DNA of 64,000 nucleotides from Devosia marina (GTDB taxonomy: Bacteria; Pseudomonadota; Alphaproteobacteria; Rhizobiales; Devosiaceae): positions 1-64,000 of the forward strand of contig NZ_WQRF01000005.1 of the NCBI RefSeq assembly GCF_009758415.1, written 5' to 3'. Below the pieces are notes generated by a model. The model was not told the origin of the DNA. It worked only from the letters and a program-made list of their open reading frames with translations, and made no database searches. This document shows, one piece after another, positions 1 to 8,035 of the stretch (position 1 is its first letter; each line of letters starts with the position of its first letter). The position numbers and the translations under genes were made by a program.

Positions 1-152
1 ATATTAACGACGGCAAAGGGAAATACGGGCGCGAGCCGCAGCGCCAGAAGATAGCTGAAGGCATTGGCCTCGAAACCTTTCGCAACCTTGCCGGCAAATC
101 CGTCCACGCGCGAACGCAGCCAACTATTCCGGTCAACGTCAGGTCTGTCCCA
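1..152 (-). pseudogene. TVP38/TMEM64 (DedA-like) membrane protein, fragment
   Basis: An open minus-strand frame that leaves the window reads LRSRVDGFAGKVAKGFEANA followed by FSYLLALRLAPVFPFAVVN. This matches the conserved core of TVP38/TMEM64-family membrane proteins, in which a hydrophobic stretch contains an R-L-x-P-x-F-P-F motif. The frame is closed upstream by a TGA at 153-155. There is no start codon, and the N-terminal membrane segment expected before this core is absent, so the 5' part has been lost. It abuts the end of a sigma-factor fragment near 139, which looks like a deletion junction. The part downstream of base 1 cannot be seen. The family call rests on one motif. Confidence 0.5.
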
Positions 153-322
153 TCAACTCTTTAGGAGCCACCCTGAGGCAAGAGCGCTCACGGTGCAGCA
201 GAATGCAGCAATTTGGCCTCGCTGACTTCAAGGATCGTGCAGGATTCATCGACCGATAGACCTTCGAGATCACGAAGTGCCACGAGCTGTCTCTCTTGGT
301 TTTGCCTTCCCGTTCGCATCAT
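139..322 (-). pseudogene. Sigma-70 region 4 fragment, frameshifted
   Basis: From an ATG-ATG at 322 the minus strand reads VALRDLEGLSVDESCTILEV, then SEAK. This closely resembles region 4 (the -35-binding helix-turn-helix) of ECF-type sigma factors (consensus RDVEGLSxEEVCxxLxxSExN). In that frame the protein ends at 188 after 44 residues. A one-base shift near the Lys codon restores the expected LLHRERSCLR continuation, which runs to a TGA at 139-141. Sigma regions 2 and 3 are missing upstream. It is therefore a decayed remnant and no activity is expected. Confidence 0.5.
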
Positions 323-434
323 TGTGACCACAGGTTACAAAAAAGCGGCGGCACTGTAGCAAGAGGTAGGCTCAATCTACCAAGTATGGCGTGCTGCGGT
401 CGTCGTCTCTTTTCGTCTAGGAAGTGATTTTAGC

Positions 435-1043
435 GTGCTCGACAGTTACATCGTTCCAACGCAGGAGCGGCTGCTGCGCCCCCTGGCGGGGTGGCTCCTG
501 GCGCGGGGTGCCACTGCGAACCGAATTACAATCATCGGCTTTGCTGTGGGATTGGGGGCTGTTCCGGCTATTGTGGGCGGCCAGTTTCTGCTCGGCCTGC
601 TGCTCATCGCGCTGAACCGCATTCTGGATGGACTCGATGGCGCGGTCGCACGACTGGCTGGTCCGACCGACCGGGGCGCCTTCCTTGATATTGCGCTCGA
701 TTTCTTCTTTTACGCCGCGGTTCCATTTGCCTTTGTCCTGGCCGACCCCGCGGCGAATGGCGTAGCTGGATCCTTGCTGTTGTTCTCCTTCGTTGGCACG
801 GGGTCGAGCTTTCTGGCGTTTGCCGTAATTGCCCAACGCCGAGGCCTGAATTCGCTGAGTATGCCAAAAAAAGGCCTCTACTATCTCGGCGGGATAACCG
901 AAGGTACCGAGACCATCGCCTTGTTCCTTCTGATCTGCCTTTTCCCCCAGCACTTTGCCGTCCTGGCCACCGTGTTTGCCGCCCTCGCCTTCGTCACCAC
1001 GCTGGTTCGTTGGTGGTGGGGCTGGAAAGCCTTTGCAGAATGA
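435..1043 (+). CDS. CDP-alcohol phosphatidyltransferase family protein
   Basis: A 202-residue integral membrane enzyme of the CDP-alcohol phosphatidyltransferase family, which transfers a phosphatidyl group from CDP-diacylglycerol to an alcohol such as glycerol phosphate, serine or inositol. The signature is complete: D65-x2-D68-G69-x2-A72-R73, then G81-x3-D85-x3-D89, whose aspartates bind the metal ions. Hydrophobic segments flank it at about 35-62, 86-130 and 155-190. A GTG at 435 is taken as start because the protein begins naturally there; the Shine-Dalgarno is weak. The acceptor alcohol cannot be told from sequence. It is the only intact gene in a stretch of pseudogenes. Another lipid-associated family, TVP38, lies as a fragment just upstream. 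Confidence 0.82.
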   Translation: MLDSYIVPTQERLLRPLAGWLLARGATANRITIIGFAVGLGAVPAIVGGQFLLGLLLIALNRILDGLDGAVARLAGPTDRGAFLDIALDFFFYAAVPFAFVLADPAANGVAGSLLLFSFVGTGSSFLAFAVIAQRRGLNSLSMPKKGLYYLGGITEGTETIALFLLICLFPQHFAVLATVFAALAFVTTLVRWWWGWKAFAE

Positions 1044-1114
1044 GGTCTGAGCGCAACCTGGGCCACGCCAAAACCCTCGGGCAGCGAATCGCTGACGATG
1101 GGTGGCCATGACCA

Positions 1115-1616
1115 AACAACGAATTGACCAGCACGGTGGCGATAGCACCGGCGACCCTGCATCCCACCGGTTTGCGCAGGTCACCCCGCCGCAGTCGAAG
1201 GGCGTCTCCAAGACGGGATGCCAGGCTACTACCCATTTGCATATACGACGCTTCCAGGCCAACTGAGGCGCCAAAGCCATTCGAAAGCGCTGTCTGCGCT
1301 GTAATGACCTAGCTGTCCCATAGCGATAGCTTGGTGTCATGCAGCGCAATGGCCTCGACCAGATCAATCGAGCGATTTCTAAACCTGCGCACCATGAACA
1401 GCGAGACGCCGAGCAGGACACCGCCGACTGCAGGCAGCAGGCCATATCCACAAAGATGAACTCGACGGCGCTGAGCCTCTGCCCGTCGGGCAACCGGTAG
1501 AGTCACCGACCAAGCCAATAGGCCAGCTCACGCAGACCAAGAATGAGGAGACCGGCCACAACGCCGATAAGGCTGCCGAGAACCAGCAGCCATATTTCCG
1601 CCTGTCCGACCGACAT
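1115..1616 (-). pseudogene. ClC-family chloride channel, degenerate and truncated
   Basis: Starting from ATG 1616, the minus strand encodes a hydrophobic N-terminus (EIWLLVLGSLIGVVAGLLIL), then an in-frame TGA. The same frame continues as LYRLPDGQRLSAVEF. A frameshift follows, then GLLPAVGGVLLGVSLFM and DLVEAIALHDTKLSLWDS. A TAG comes next, and after it LSNGFGASVGLEASYMQMGS and ASRLGDALRLRRGDLR. The order and the motif S-N-G-F-G-A-S-V-G-L-E match the selectivity-filter region of ClC channels and transporters. At least two stops and one frameshift interrupt it. All transmembrane helices after the AGAIA segment are missing; the similarity fades near 1115, close to the end of the upstream phosphatidyltransferase gene. 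Confidence 0.7.
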
Positions 1617-1877
1617 TTAGCCAGAGTAAGCCAGCCCTGTCGAAGCAGGCCGGCGCGCGCGAACCTTGCCCATACGGCCAGCCTGCTTCCACAGATGGCC
1701 AAAACTGTTGCGGTTCAGATCACACGGCGCTCTGTGGCGCATGCGGCCCTCCCGATCCAGAAACAGCCGGATTGCCCAGACCTGCCAGACCTTGAGCGCC
1801 CGTTCGGCGCCGACCTGCCGACCGTCGTGCCACGCCGGCCAACCTCTGACGGCGGGATCATATTGTGAGATACCCAT
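1617..1877 (-). pseudogene. Tyrosine recombinase (integrase) N-terminal fragment
   Basis: An 86-codon frame whose first 55 residues (WPAWHDGRQVGAERALKVWQ, VWAIRLFLDREGRMRHRAP) resemble the start of a compact tyrosine-recombinase family with the pattern G-A-K-R-x-L-K-x-x-x-V-W-A-I-R. The expected D-S-K-L-R-G segment is garbled, and the catalytic R-H-R-Y part is absent. The frame ends at 1617 and overlaps the ATG of the ClC remnant. It is best read as a scar of a mobile element. The remaining 186 bases up to 2063 show no gene. Confidence 0.45.
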
Positions 1878-2063
1878 TTCGCTCTCCTTTGGCCATTTTC
1901 GGCCAGTCAGAGAACGGCTAGGGCGAGCGGTTCTTCAGCCAGCGCAGTGCTGCCTCGCGAACATGCCCCCTGCCCTGCTATCCTTATCGCCAATGCCTTG
2001 ACCGGGGCCGTCAGCGGTCGGTCCGGATTTGTGCGTGGGACAGAATAGCCGCGGCAGCGCCGC

Positions 2064-2903
2064 TCATTCCCTTAGAAACGATCGCAGTAGGTCGATCTGC
2101 TTTTCATCTGAAAAGGTCGGCGCATGGCCGCAATCAGGGATGGTGACAAGTTCGGGACATGGGCCACGCATGCGCATGGCGCTGGCAACGGTCGGCGGTA
2201 GCACGTCCGATTGCGCGCCCCTGATCAGCAGGGTATGCGCCGTCACCGCGTCATAGGCGTTCCAGACATCCAGATCGGCCTTGTTCTCGACCATGGTCGA
2301 GACAATCGCTGGATCGTAATGCACCGTGACCTGCCCCTTGTCTGTGCGGCGCATCGAGGTATCAACCATCCGTCGCCAGAAGCTTTCCGAGTTCTCACCA
2401 AACGGAGCATAGGTCCGTCGCAACCAGAATTCGTAGTCGGCAATGGTGTCGAAAACCGGCGGATTTCCGACATATTCGGCAATACGCCGGGCACTATCAT
2501 AGGGAATATCAGGACCGACATCGTTGATGACGAGATGGGTGATCCGGTCGCTCAACGGACCGGCGGCCAGTGTGATCCCCAGCAACCCACCCATCGAGGT
2601 GCCGACCCAGCCGAACTGACCAACATCATAATGCTTGAGCATGGCGCTGGTCATGGCGCCATAAGTGGCAAAAGTGTAGTCGGCGGCACCGCGTCGCGCC
2701 CAGGCTGACAGCCCGCGGCCCAGCGTGTCAGGGCAAAGCACGAAAAAGTCGGCAGACAAGGCCCGCGCCGCTTCGTCGAAATCGCGCCCCGTGCGGGCCA
2801 GGCCATGCCACATGACCAGAACCGGATTGGCGCGATCACCCCATTCGGTCACATGCATCTCGAAACCGGCGGCGTCGATGTAGGTGGAGCGTGGAAGCGT
2901 CAC
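2064..2903 (-). CDS. Alpha/beta-fold hydrolase
   Basis: A 279-residue soluble hydrolase. The nucleophile elbow is G-T-S103-M-G-G, the oxyanion region is M-W-H-G-L at 31-35, and the catalytic histidine lies in the C-terminal D-C-G-H-A-P motif. A plausible acid is the Asp in GAQSDVLPP. The GTG at 2903 overlaps the stop of the permease gene (GTGA) and has a good ribosome site (GGGAGG, seven bases upstream), so it is preferred over starts inside the permease gene. It is the last gene of the left-wing importer operon and is translationally coupled to it. The cytoplasmic location and position suggest it cleaves an imported ester, lactone or oligomer, for instance a hydroxybutyrate ester; that substrate is an inference. 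Substrate class cannot be read from motifs. Confidence 0.85.
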   Translation of the reverse strand: MTLPRSTYIDAAGFEMHVTEWGDRANPVLVMWHGLARTGRDFDEAARALSADFFVLCPDTLGRGLSAWARRGAADYTFATYGAMTSAMLKHYDVGQFGWVGTSMGGLLGITLAAGPLSDRITHLVINDVGPDIPYDSARRIAEYVGNPPVFDTIADYEFWLRRTYAPFGENSESFWRRMVDTSMRRTDKGQVTVHYDPAIVSTMVENKADLDVWNAYDAVTAHTLLIRGAQSDVLPPTVASAMRMRGPCPELVTIPDCGHAPTFSDEKQIDLLRSFLRE

Positions 2904-4027
2904 TTCTGACCTCCCTTGCCCAGCAGGGTGCCGACAATGCCGGAGGGGAAGAAATAGACGAGCAGGATAAAACCAAGGCCCAGCCAAAGCAGCCAGCGCT
3001 CGGGGTAAAGCAGGTCGGGCACCAGCGGCAAACTGCCCGTCGCCTCGGCTCCCAGCGCCATCAGATCTTTCAGGTAGTATTGCGCCAGGGTCATCAGCAC
3101 GACGCCGATGACTGCGCCGAGCATGGTCCCCATGCCCCCGATCACCACCATGAGCAGGATGTCGATCATGATGTCGAAGGAAAGCACCACGTCCGGCCCG
3201 GTATATTTGAGCCAGACAGCCCGCAGAATGCCGGCGCAGGCCGCAATGCCGGCGGCGATGCAGAAGATGGTGGTGCGATAGAACACCACGCGATAACCAA
3301 TGGCTTCGGCCCGCAACTCGTTTTCACGAATGGCCTTGAGCACCGAACCGAGTGGCGAAGCCACGATGCGCATCATTGCCAGGAACAGCACCAGCGCGGA
3401 AATGAAAACGAAGTAATAGAGCGCGATCTTGCCGTTGAGTGGCACGCCGAACAGGCGCACCGCCTTGCCCTCGGCATCGCTCAACAACTCGAACGCCGGC
3501 GAAAACAGGCGCGGAATGGAATAGGTGATGCCGTCCTCACCCCCGGTAAAGTCCGAAAGCTGGCTGGCCAGCACCATCATCACCGAGGCGGCCGAGAGCG
3601 TTACCATGGCAAAGAAAATCGCCTTGACCCGCAGCGAGAGCAGCCCGATCAGCAGCGCCAGCACCAGTGCCGCCACCACGCCGAGTCCACCGCCAAGCAA
3701 TATGGCCTCGAACCCGGGGCCCATGGTCTTGAGCGCGATGGCCGTGCCATAGGCGCCCAGGCCGAAGAACATGGTGTGGGCAAACGAAACGATCCCGGTA
3801 TAGCCAATAAGAAGATCGTAACTGGCCACCAGCACGATGAAGACGCAGATGCGGGCGGCCACCTCCTGGCTGCGCACGTCGGGGAACAGGAACGGCGCCA
3901 AAGCCAAAGCCAGCCCGATCAGCGCCACCGCCCCATAGACGACAAGGCGACCGGGCCAGGTGGCCGATATTGCCGATCCGCGAAGGGATTTGGACGCGAG
4001 GGCGGAACTGTTGCGTGCCATGCTCAT
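2900..4027 (-). CDS. HAAT-type ABC importer permease, LivM-like (left wing)
   Basis: The second inner-membrane permease of a branched-chain-amino-acid-type (HAAT) ABC importer, 375 residues. About ten hydrophobic segments are visible, with the LivM hallmark Y-D-L-L-I-G-Y-T-G-I-V-S-F-A-H near the N-terminus and G-G-M-G-T-M-L-G-A-V-I-G near the end. Two close in-frame ATGs (4027 and 4021) follow a GAGGCGGAG ribosome site; 4027 was chosen, and either is possible. The upstream permease stops seven bases before. The downstream hydrolase overlaps by four bases. The substrate is inferred from the island rather than from this protein. Confidence 0.9.
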   Translation of the reverse strand: MSMARNSSALASKSLRGSAISATWPGRLVVYGAVALIGLALALAPFLFPDVRSQEVAARICVFIVLVASYDLLIGYTGIVSFAHTMFFGLGAYGTAIALKTMGPGFEAILLGGGLGVVAALVLALLIGLLSLRVKAIFFAMVTLSAASVMMVLASQLSDFTGGEDGITYSIPRLFSPAFELLSDAEGKAVRLFGVPLNGKIALYYFVFISALVLFLAMMRIVASPLGSVLKAIRENELRAEAIGYRVVFYRTTIFCIAAGIAACAGILRAVWLKYTGPDVVLSFDIMIDILLMVVIGGMGTMLGAVIGVVLMTLAQYYLKDLMALGAEATGSLPLVPDLLYPERWLLWLGLGFILLVYFFPSGIVGTLLGKGGQK

Positions 4028-4034
4028 CTCCGCC

Positions 4035-5054
4035 TCACCGCTTGACCGCTGGTAGCAGCCCATAGGGACGCCAGAGCAGGATTGCCATCATCAGCAGCAT
4101 GTTGGAGGCCAGCGCCATCTTGGGGACGAGAAAGGCGACGTAGTTCGCCATCAGCCCAACCAGCAGCGCCCCGAGCAGCGATCCCTGGATCGAACCCAGC
4201 CCGCCGATGATGACCACGATGAAGACCAGGATCATCATCTCCGAGCCGAGCGCCGCCGTTATCAAGCCCTGATAGCCGGCCCACATGGCGCCCCCCATGG
4301 CCGCCAGAGCCGAGCCGGCCATGAAGACAAGAATGAACAGCCGGTCGATACGAAAGCCCAGCGCCTCGACCATTTCTCGGTTCTCGACACCCGCCCGGAT
4401 CAGCAGTCCGAGCCGCGTGCGGTTGAGCACCAGATACATGGCGACGTAGACCACAAGGCCAAGCAGGAATGCGAAGATGCGGTAGATCTCAACCGAGACA
4501 CCGGCAAACACGATCGAGCCGGTCAACACCGCGGGACGTGGCACCGGAATGGGCGCGCCGCCCCAGATAAGAAGGATCAGTTCCTCGGCCACGATCAGCG
4601 CACCCACGGTAATCAGGATCTGGCGCAAATGATCCTGATAGACCGGCTTGATCACCACCCGTTCGAAGAACCAGCCGGCCAGCGCCCCAAATATGGTCGC
4701 CGCCGCGATGGCCAGCAGCAACCCCGCCAGATTGAGAGCCGGATTGCCGCCCGTGACCCAGAAACCGAGCCAGGCCAGCACGGTGGCGCCGATAAAGGCT
4801 CCCGCGGTCACGAAGGCGGAATGGCCGAAATTGAGCACGTCCATCAGCCCGAAGATCAGCGACAGGCCCGAGGCCATCAGAAAGATCATCATGCCCATGG
4901 CCAGTCCAGCAATGGTCAGGGTTGCCCAGGTCGAAGGCTGCCCGATCAGCACAAAAGCGATGAAGGCAAGGACCACCGGCAGCAGCATCACACCGCCGAA
5001 ACGGTCGATGCCGGCGCTCATTCGGGTCCGAAAAGGAATGGAAGTATCGCTCAT
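4035..5054 (-). CDS. HAAT-type ABC importer permease, LivH-like (left wing)
   Basis: First inner-membrane permease of the left-wing importer, 339 residues. The LivH signature S-G-L-S-L-I-F-G-L-M-D-V-L-N-F-G-H is present in the first third, and I-I-G-G-L-G-S-I-Q-G-S-L-L-G near the C-terminus. The ATG at 5054 is chosen because a GAGGA ribosome site precedes it by four bases. The longer frame would overlap the preceding ATPase gene. It is expected to dimerise with the adjacent LivM-like protein to form the translocation pore. Confidence 0.9.
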   Translation of the reverse strand: MSDTSIPFRTRMSAGIDRFGGVMLLPVVLAFIAFVLIGQPSTWATLTIAGLAMGMMIFLMASGLSLIFGLMDVLNFGHSAFVTAGAFIGATVLAWLGFWVTGGNPALNLAGLLLAIAAATIFGALAGWFFERVVIKPVYQDHLRQILITVGALIVAEELILLIWGGAPIPVPRPAVLTGSIVFAGVSVEIYRIFAFLLGLVVYVAMYLVLNRTRLGLLIRAGVENREMVEALGFRIDRLFILVFMAGSALAAMGGAMWAGYQGLITAALGSEMMILVFIVVIIGGLGSIQGSLLGALLVGLMANYVAFLVPKMALASNMLLMMAILLWRPYGLLPAVKR

Positions 5055-5061
5055 TTCGTCC

Positions 5062-5781
5062 TCAATGGGCTTCCAGCGAGAGGCTGAGAAAGCGGCTTTG
5101 CAGGCCCGCATCCTCCACCAGCTCGGTCATGCTGCCGCGGTGCACGATGCGTCCGTCATCGATCACCGCTACCGTTTGGCCAAGCGCCTTGGCAAAATGG
5201 AAGTTCTGCTCGACCAGCAGGATCGTGGTTTCCTCGGCGATCTCGCGAAAGGCGACAATCATGTTGCGGATGATCGAGGGCGCCAGCCCCTTGGTCGGCT
5301 CGTCGATAAGGATCAGGTCGCGCTTCTCGATAATGGCGCGGGAAACCGCCAGCATCTGCTTTTGCCCGCCAGAGAGCGCATGCGCCGGCTTTGCCCAGAA
5401 CTGCTTGATGGCCGGAAAAATGGCATGGATGCGCGCTAGCCGCTCCGTATCGAAGCTGCCGTCATGGGTGGCAAGGCGCATGTTCTCCTCGACCGTCAGG
5501 CCGCCGAATATCCCCATATTCTCGGGCACGAAGGCAATGCCGAGCCGCGCAATATCGGGTGTGCCGAGCTGGGCAATGTCCTGCCCGCGAAACTGGATCG
5601 TCCCAAGTCGGGCCTTCCACAATCCCATGATGGTGCGCAGCGTGGTGGTCTTGCCCGCACCATTGCGGCCCAGAATGACATGCACTCCACCCTCGGGCAC
5701 ATCCAGGCTCACCCCATGCAGCACCTGATATTGGGCGATATTGGTATGGACGCCCTCGAGGCGAAGGATGGCCGACATCAC
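5062..5781 (-). CDS. HAAT-type ABC importer ATPase, LivF-like (left wing)
   Basis: A 239-residue nucleotide-binding subunit. Walker A is G-R-N-G-A-G-K-T-T, the ABC signature is L-S-G-G-Q-K-Q, Walker B is L-I-L-I-D-E-P-T, and the switch region is L-L-V-E-Q-N-F-H-F. The V-E-Q-N form in place of the usual H-loop is typical of LivF. The first ATG overlaps the LivG stop by four bases. With LivG it forms the heterodimeric ATPase on the cytoplasmic face. Confidence 0.92.
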   Translation of the reverse strand: MMSAILRLEGVHTNIAQYQVLHGVSLDVPEGGVHVILGRNGAGKTTTLRTIMGLWKARLGTIQFRGQDIAQLGTPDIARLGIAFVPENMGIFGGLTVEENMRLATHDGSFDTERLARIHAIFPAIKQFWAKPAHALSGGQKQMLAVSRAIIEKRDLILIDEPTKGLAPSIIRNMIVAFREIAEETTILLVEQNFHFAKALGQTVAVIDDGRIVHRGSMTELVEDAGLQSRFLSLSLEAH

Positions 5782-6548
5782 GCCACCTCGTCGGCACCGG
5801 TGCCGAGATAGATGTCGCGGACCAGCGCCATATCCATCACCTCGGCCGGATCGCCATCGGCAACCAGTTCGCCATTGTGCAGCACCACAATGCGGTCCGC
5901 CAAAGCGCGCACCACATCCATCTTGTGCTCGACTAGGAGGATCGTCCGCGAAGCGTCCTCCTTGATCCGCGCGATGAGATCGAGGATCACCGGCGCCTCA
6001 TCCACCGACATGCCGGCGGTCGGCTCGTCAAACATGAAAATGTCCGGCTCCATGGCCAGCAGCATCGCCACCTCAAGCTTGCGCTGATCCCCATGTGGCA
6101 AGGCCGTCGCCGGCAGTTCCGCCACCGCAGCAAGATTGGTCTGCTCGAGAAAATGCATCGCCTTGTCTTTGAGGCCCGACAGCGCCGCTGTCCGCGCAAA
6201 CATGCGATGCCCCTGCCGCGCCTTGCCCTGCACGGCCAGCCGCACATTCTCGAACACCGACAGCTTGGGAAACAGATTGGTCAACTGAAACGCCCGCCCA
6301 ATACCGGCTCGCGCCCGCTGCGAAGGCGAGAGCGTCGTGATGTCCCGCTCGCCCAGAAAGATGCGGCCCTGGGTGGGCCGGAGCTGCCCCGACACCAGGT
6401 TGAACCAGGTCGTTTTGCCCGCGCCATTCGGCCCCACAATCACCGTCAGCTCGCCCGGGTGAAAGGCGCAGGTAACGTTGTTGACCGCGGCATGCCCGCC
6501 GAAATGGATCGACAAATTCTCGGTTCGGATCGAAGGCGAATTGGACAA
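5778..6548 (-). CDS. HAAT-type ABC importer ATPase, LivG-like (left wing)
   Basis: A 256-residue nucleotide-binding subunit with Walker A G-P-N-G-A-G-K-T-T, Walker B I-F-M-F-D-E-P-T-A-G-M, and L-L-V-E-H-K-M-D-V-V at the switch, as in LivG. The ABC signature is divergent (L-P-H-G-D-Q-R), which also occurs in LivG proteins. The start is a TTG at 6548 preceded by GGGGAA at normal spacing; no ATG gives a better N-terminus. It ends in a four-base overlap with LivF. An 80-base gap separates it from the binding-protein gene. Confidence 0.9.
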   Translation of the reverse strand: MSNSPSIRTENLSIHFGGHAAVNNVTCAFHPGELTVIVGPNGAGKTTWFNLVSGQLRPTQGRIFLGERDITTLSPSQRARAGIGRAFQLTNLFPKLSVFENVRLAVQGKARQGHRMFARTAALSGLKDKAMHFLEQTNLAAVAELPATALPHGDQRKLEVAMLLAMEPDIFMFDEPTAGMSVDEAPVILDLIARIKEDASRTILLVEHKMDVVRALADRIVVLHNGELVADGDPAEVMDMALVRDIYLGTGADEVA

Positions 6549-6628
6549 ATCAGTTCCCCACGCAATTGAAACGTCCGGCGAGGAGGAGGACCCTCGCCGG
6601 GCGTATCGTCAAGGTGCGAATGCGCAGC

Positions 6629-7822
6629 CTATTCCTGGTTGTTGCGGCCGACGGGAATATCCATCTCGTCCGGCTCGATCACCCGCACCAGCTCGGGAAT
6701 GGCCCAGTCGACGCCATCCTCGACCTTGATCTTGAAGTGATACATGGCCTGCAGCGCCTGATGGTCCTCGGGGCGGAAGGTCATGGTGCCCTTCGGCGTC
6801 TCGAAGCTCATCCCTTCCATGGCCTCGATCAGGGTCTCGGTCTCCCAGTCGGGAGCGGTTTCGAGCGCTTTGACAATTGCCATGGCCGAGGCCATGCCAC
6901 CGGCGGTGAAGAAATCCGGCGGCGTGCCGAAACGCGCCATATGCTCCTCGACCAGCCAGTCGTTCACTTCATTGTCCGGGGCTTCATAATAATAATATAT
7001 CGCCCCTTCCATGCCCGGCACCTGCTTATAGGCGGCGAGCGCGGGCAGAATATTGCCACCCGTAGACAGCTCGATCTCGAACCGCCCCGGATCGGCCGAA
7101 GCCAGCGGCGTCATGGCGTCGATCCCGGCGACATAGATCATGATCACCTTGCGGCCCGGCTGGTCCTTGAGCGCGTTGAACAGGCGCTCGATGGTGGCAG
7201 TGAAGTCGGTGGTCTGCTGCGGCACGTATTCTTCTGCCACCAGATTAGCGCCCGTTCCCTCAAGTGCGCTCTTGAACGCAGCAACGCCGTCGCGACCAAA
7301 TGCGTAGTCCTGCGCCAGGGTCGCCACATAAAGGTTTTCGTCCGGCGCCAGCGCCAGCGCCTGTGCCTGCATGTCCATCGACGAATTGCGCGAGGTCTTG
7401 AACACATAGCGGTTGGAGTCCGGCCCGGTCAGACCGTCGGCCACAGCCGGCTCGACTAGCAAGATGCGCTCATATTCCTCAGCCACCGGCAGCATGGACA
7501 GCGCCACGCCCGAGGACGTGTCTCCCACGGCGATCAGCGCATCGTCATCACCATAGGCTTCGGCGAGCAACGCCCGGGCGATGTCCGGCTTGAACTGGGT
7601 GTCCTTGATGATCAGCTCGATGGGCTTGCCCTTGACCTCCATCGTGCCGTTGGTGGCATATTCCAGCCCCATCTCGAAGCCGGTATGAGTCTGCTTGGAA
7701 TAGGCTTCCAGCGGGGATCCCGAGAGCCCATGCAGCAGCGCAATGCGCGCCGCATCCTGGGCAAAGGCTGCACCACTCAGCGCCGTCGAAATGGCCAAGG
7801 CGGCCAATATCGTCTTCATCAT
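6629..7822 (-). CDS. HAAT-type periplasmic substrate-binding protein (left wing)
   Basis: A 397-residue type I periplasmic binding protein (Peripla_BP_6/LivJ-like). A signal peptide covers about residues 1-22 (hydrophobic core, then A-F-A-Q). The mature start (ARIALLHGLSGSPLEAYSKQ) has the usual G-x-x-x-x-G-x-x ligand-loop layout. Its ATG follows AGGGAGG by five bases. It is the first gene of the minus-strand operon and faces the regulators across a 213-base intergenic region. Its relatives bind amino acids, amides, urea or small acids. In this island a hydroxy- or keto-acid or its ester is plausible but unproven. Confidence 0.9.
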   Translation of the reverse strand: MMKTILAALAISTALSGAAFAQDAARIALLHGLSGSPLEAYSKQTHTGFEMGLEYATNGTMEVKGKPIELIIKDTQFKPDIARALLAEAYGDDDALIAVGDTSSGVALSMLPVAEEYERILLVEPAVADGLTGPDSNRYVFKTSRNSSMDMQAQALALAPDENLYVATLAQDYAFGRDGVAAFKSALEGTGANLVAEEYVPQQTTDFTATIERLFNALKDQPGRKVIMIYVAGIDAMTPLASADPGRFEIELSTGGNILPALAAYKQVPGMEGAIYYYYEAPDNEVNDWLVEEHMARFGTPPDFFTAGGMASAMAIVKALETAPDWETETLIEAMEGMSFETPKGTMTFRPEDHQALQAMYHFKIKVEDGVDWAIPELVRVIEPDEMDIPVGRNNQE

Positions 7823-8035
7823 TCTTCCTCCCTCAACAGGTCCCGCCGGACACTGCGCGCCCGAGCCAAGCCTATGCGATCTTTATGAGAATCGTGCATC
7901 CGGTCTGTCCGGCCACAATTCCCTCCTCCGGTTCCCCCCGGGCATGCCGATTTCGGCTTTGACTGGCGCGGAGCGAATTGGTGTCTATTATCCCCGTGCT
8001 CTTGAAGCTCGGACAATACCGTAGAAACACACCAC
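7823..8035. promoter_or_regulatory. Divergent control region with TGTCCGG half-sites
   Basis: The 213 bases separate the left-wing binding-protein gene from the PAS-LuxR gene. A CTGTCCGG lies at 7905-7912 and its inverted partner CCGGACA at 7847-7853. These are the same half-sites that form palindromes in front of the dehydrogenase gene at 10001-10051. No convincing -24/-12 element is visible on the minus strand; only a weak GG-N10-GC with poor flanks is present. A TATTAT at 7986-7991 could be a -10 for the regulators, but no -35 is well spaced. Confidence 0.4.

Noticed and set aside
2891..4045. Long plus-strand open frame opposite the LivM-like gene
   Set aside because: Composition rich in His, Gln and Arg with no family pattern; it is the antisense shadow of a high-GC gene.
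7868..7885. Minus-strand GG-N10-GC as a sigma-54 promoter of the left-wing operon
   Set aside because: Only the GG and GC fit; the flanking bases do not match the consensus, so it is no better than chance in this GC-rich sequence.
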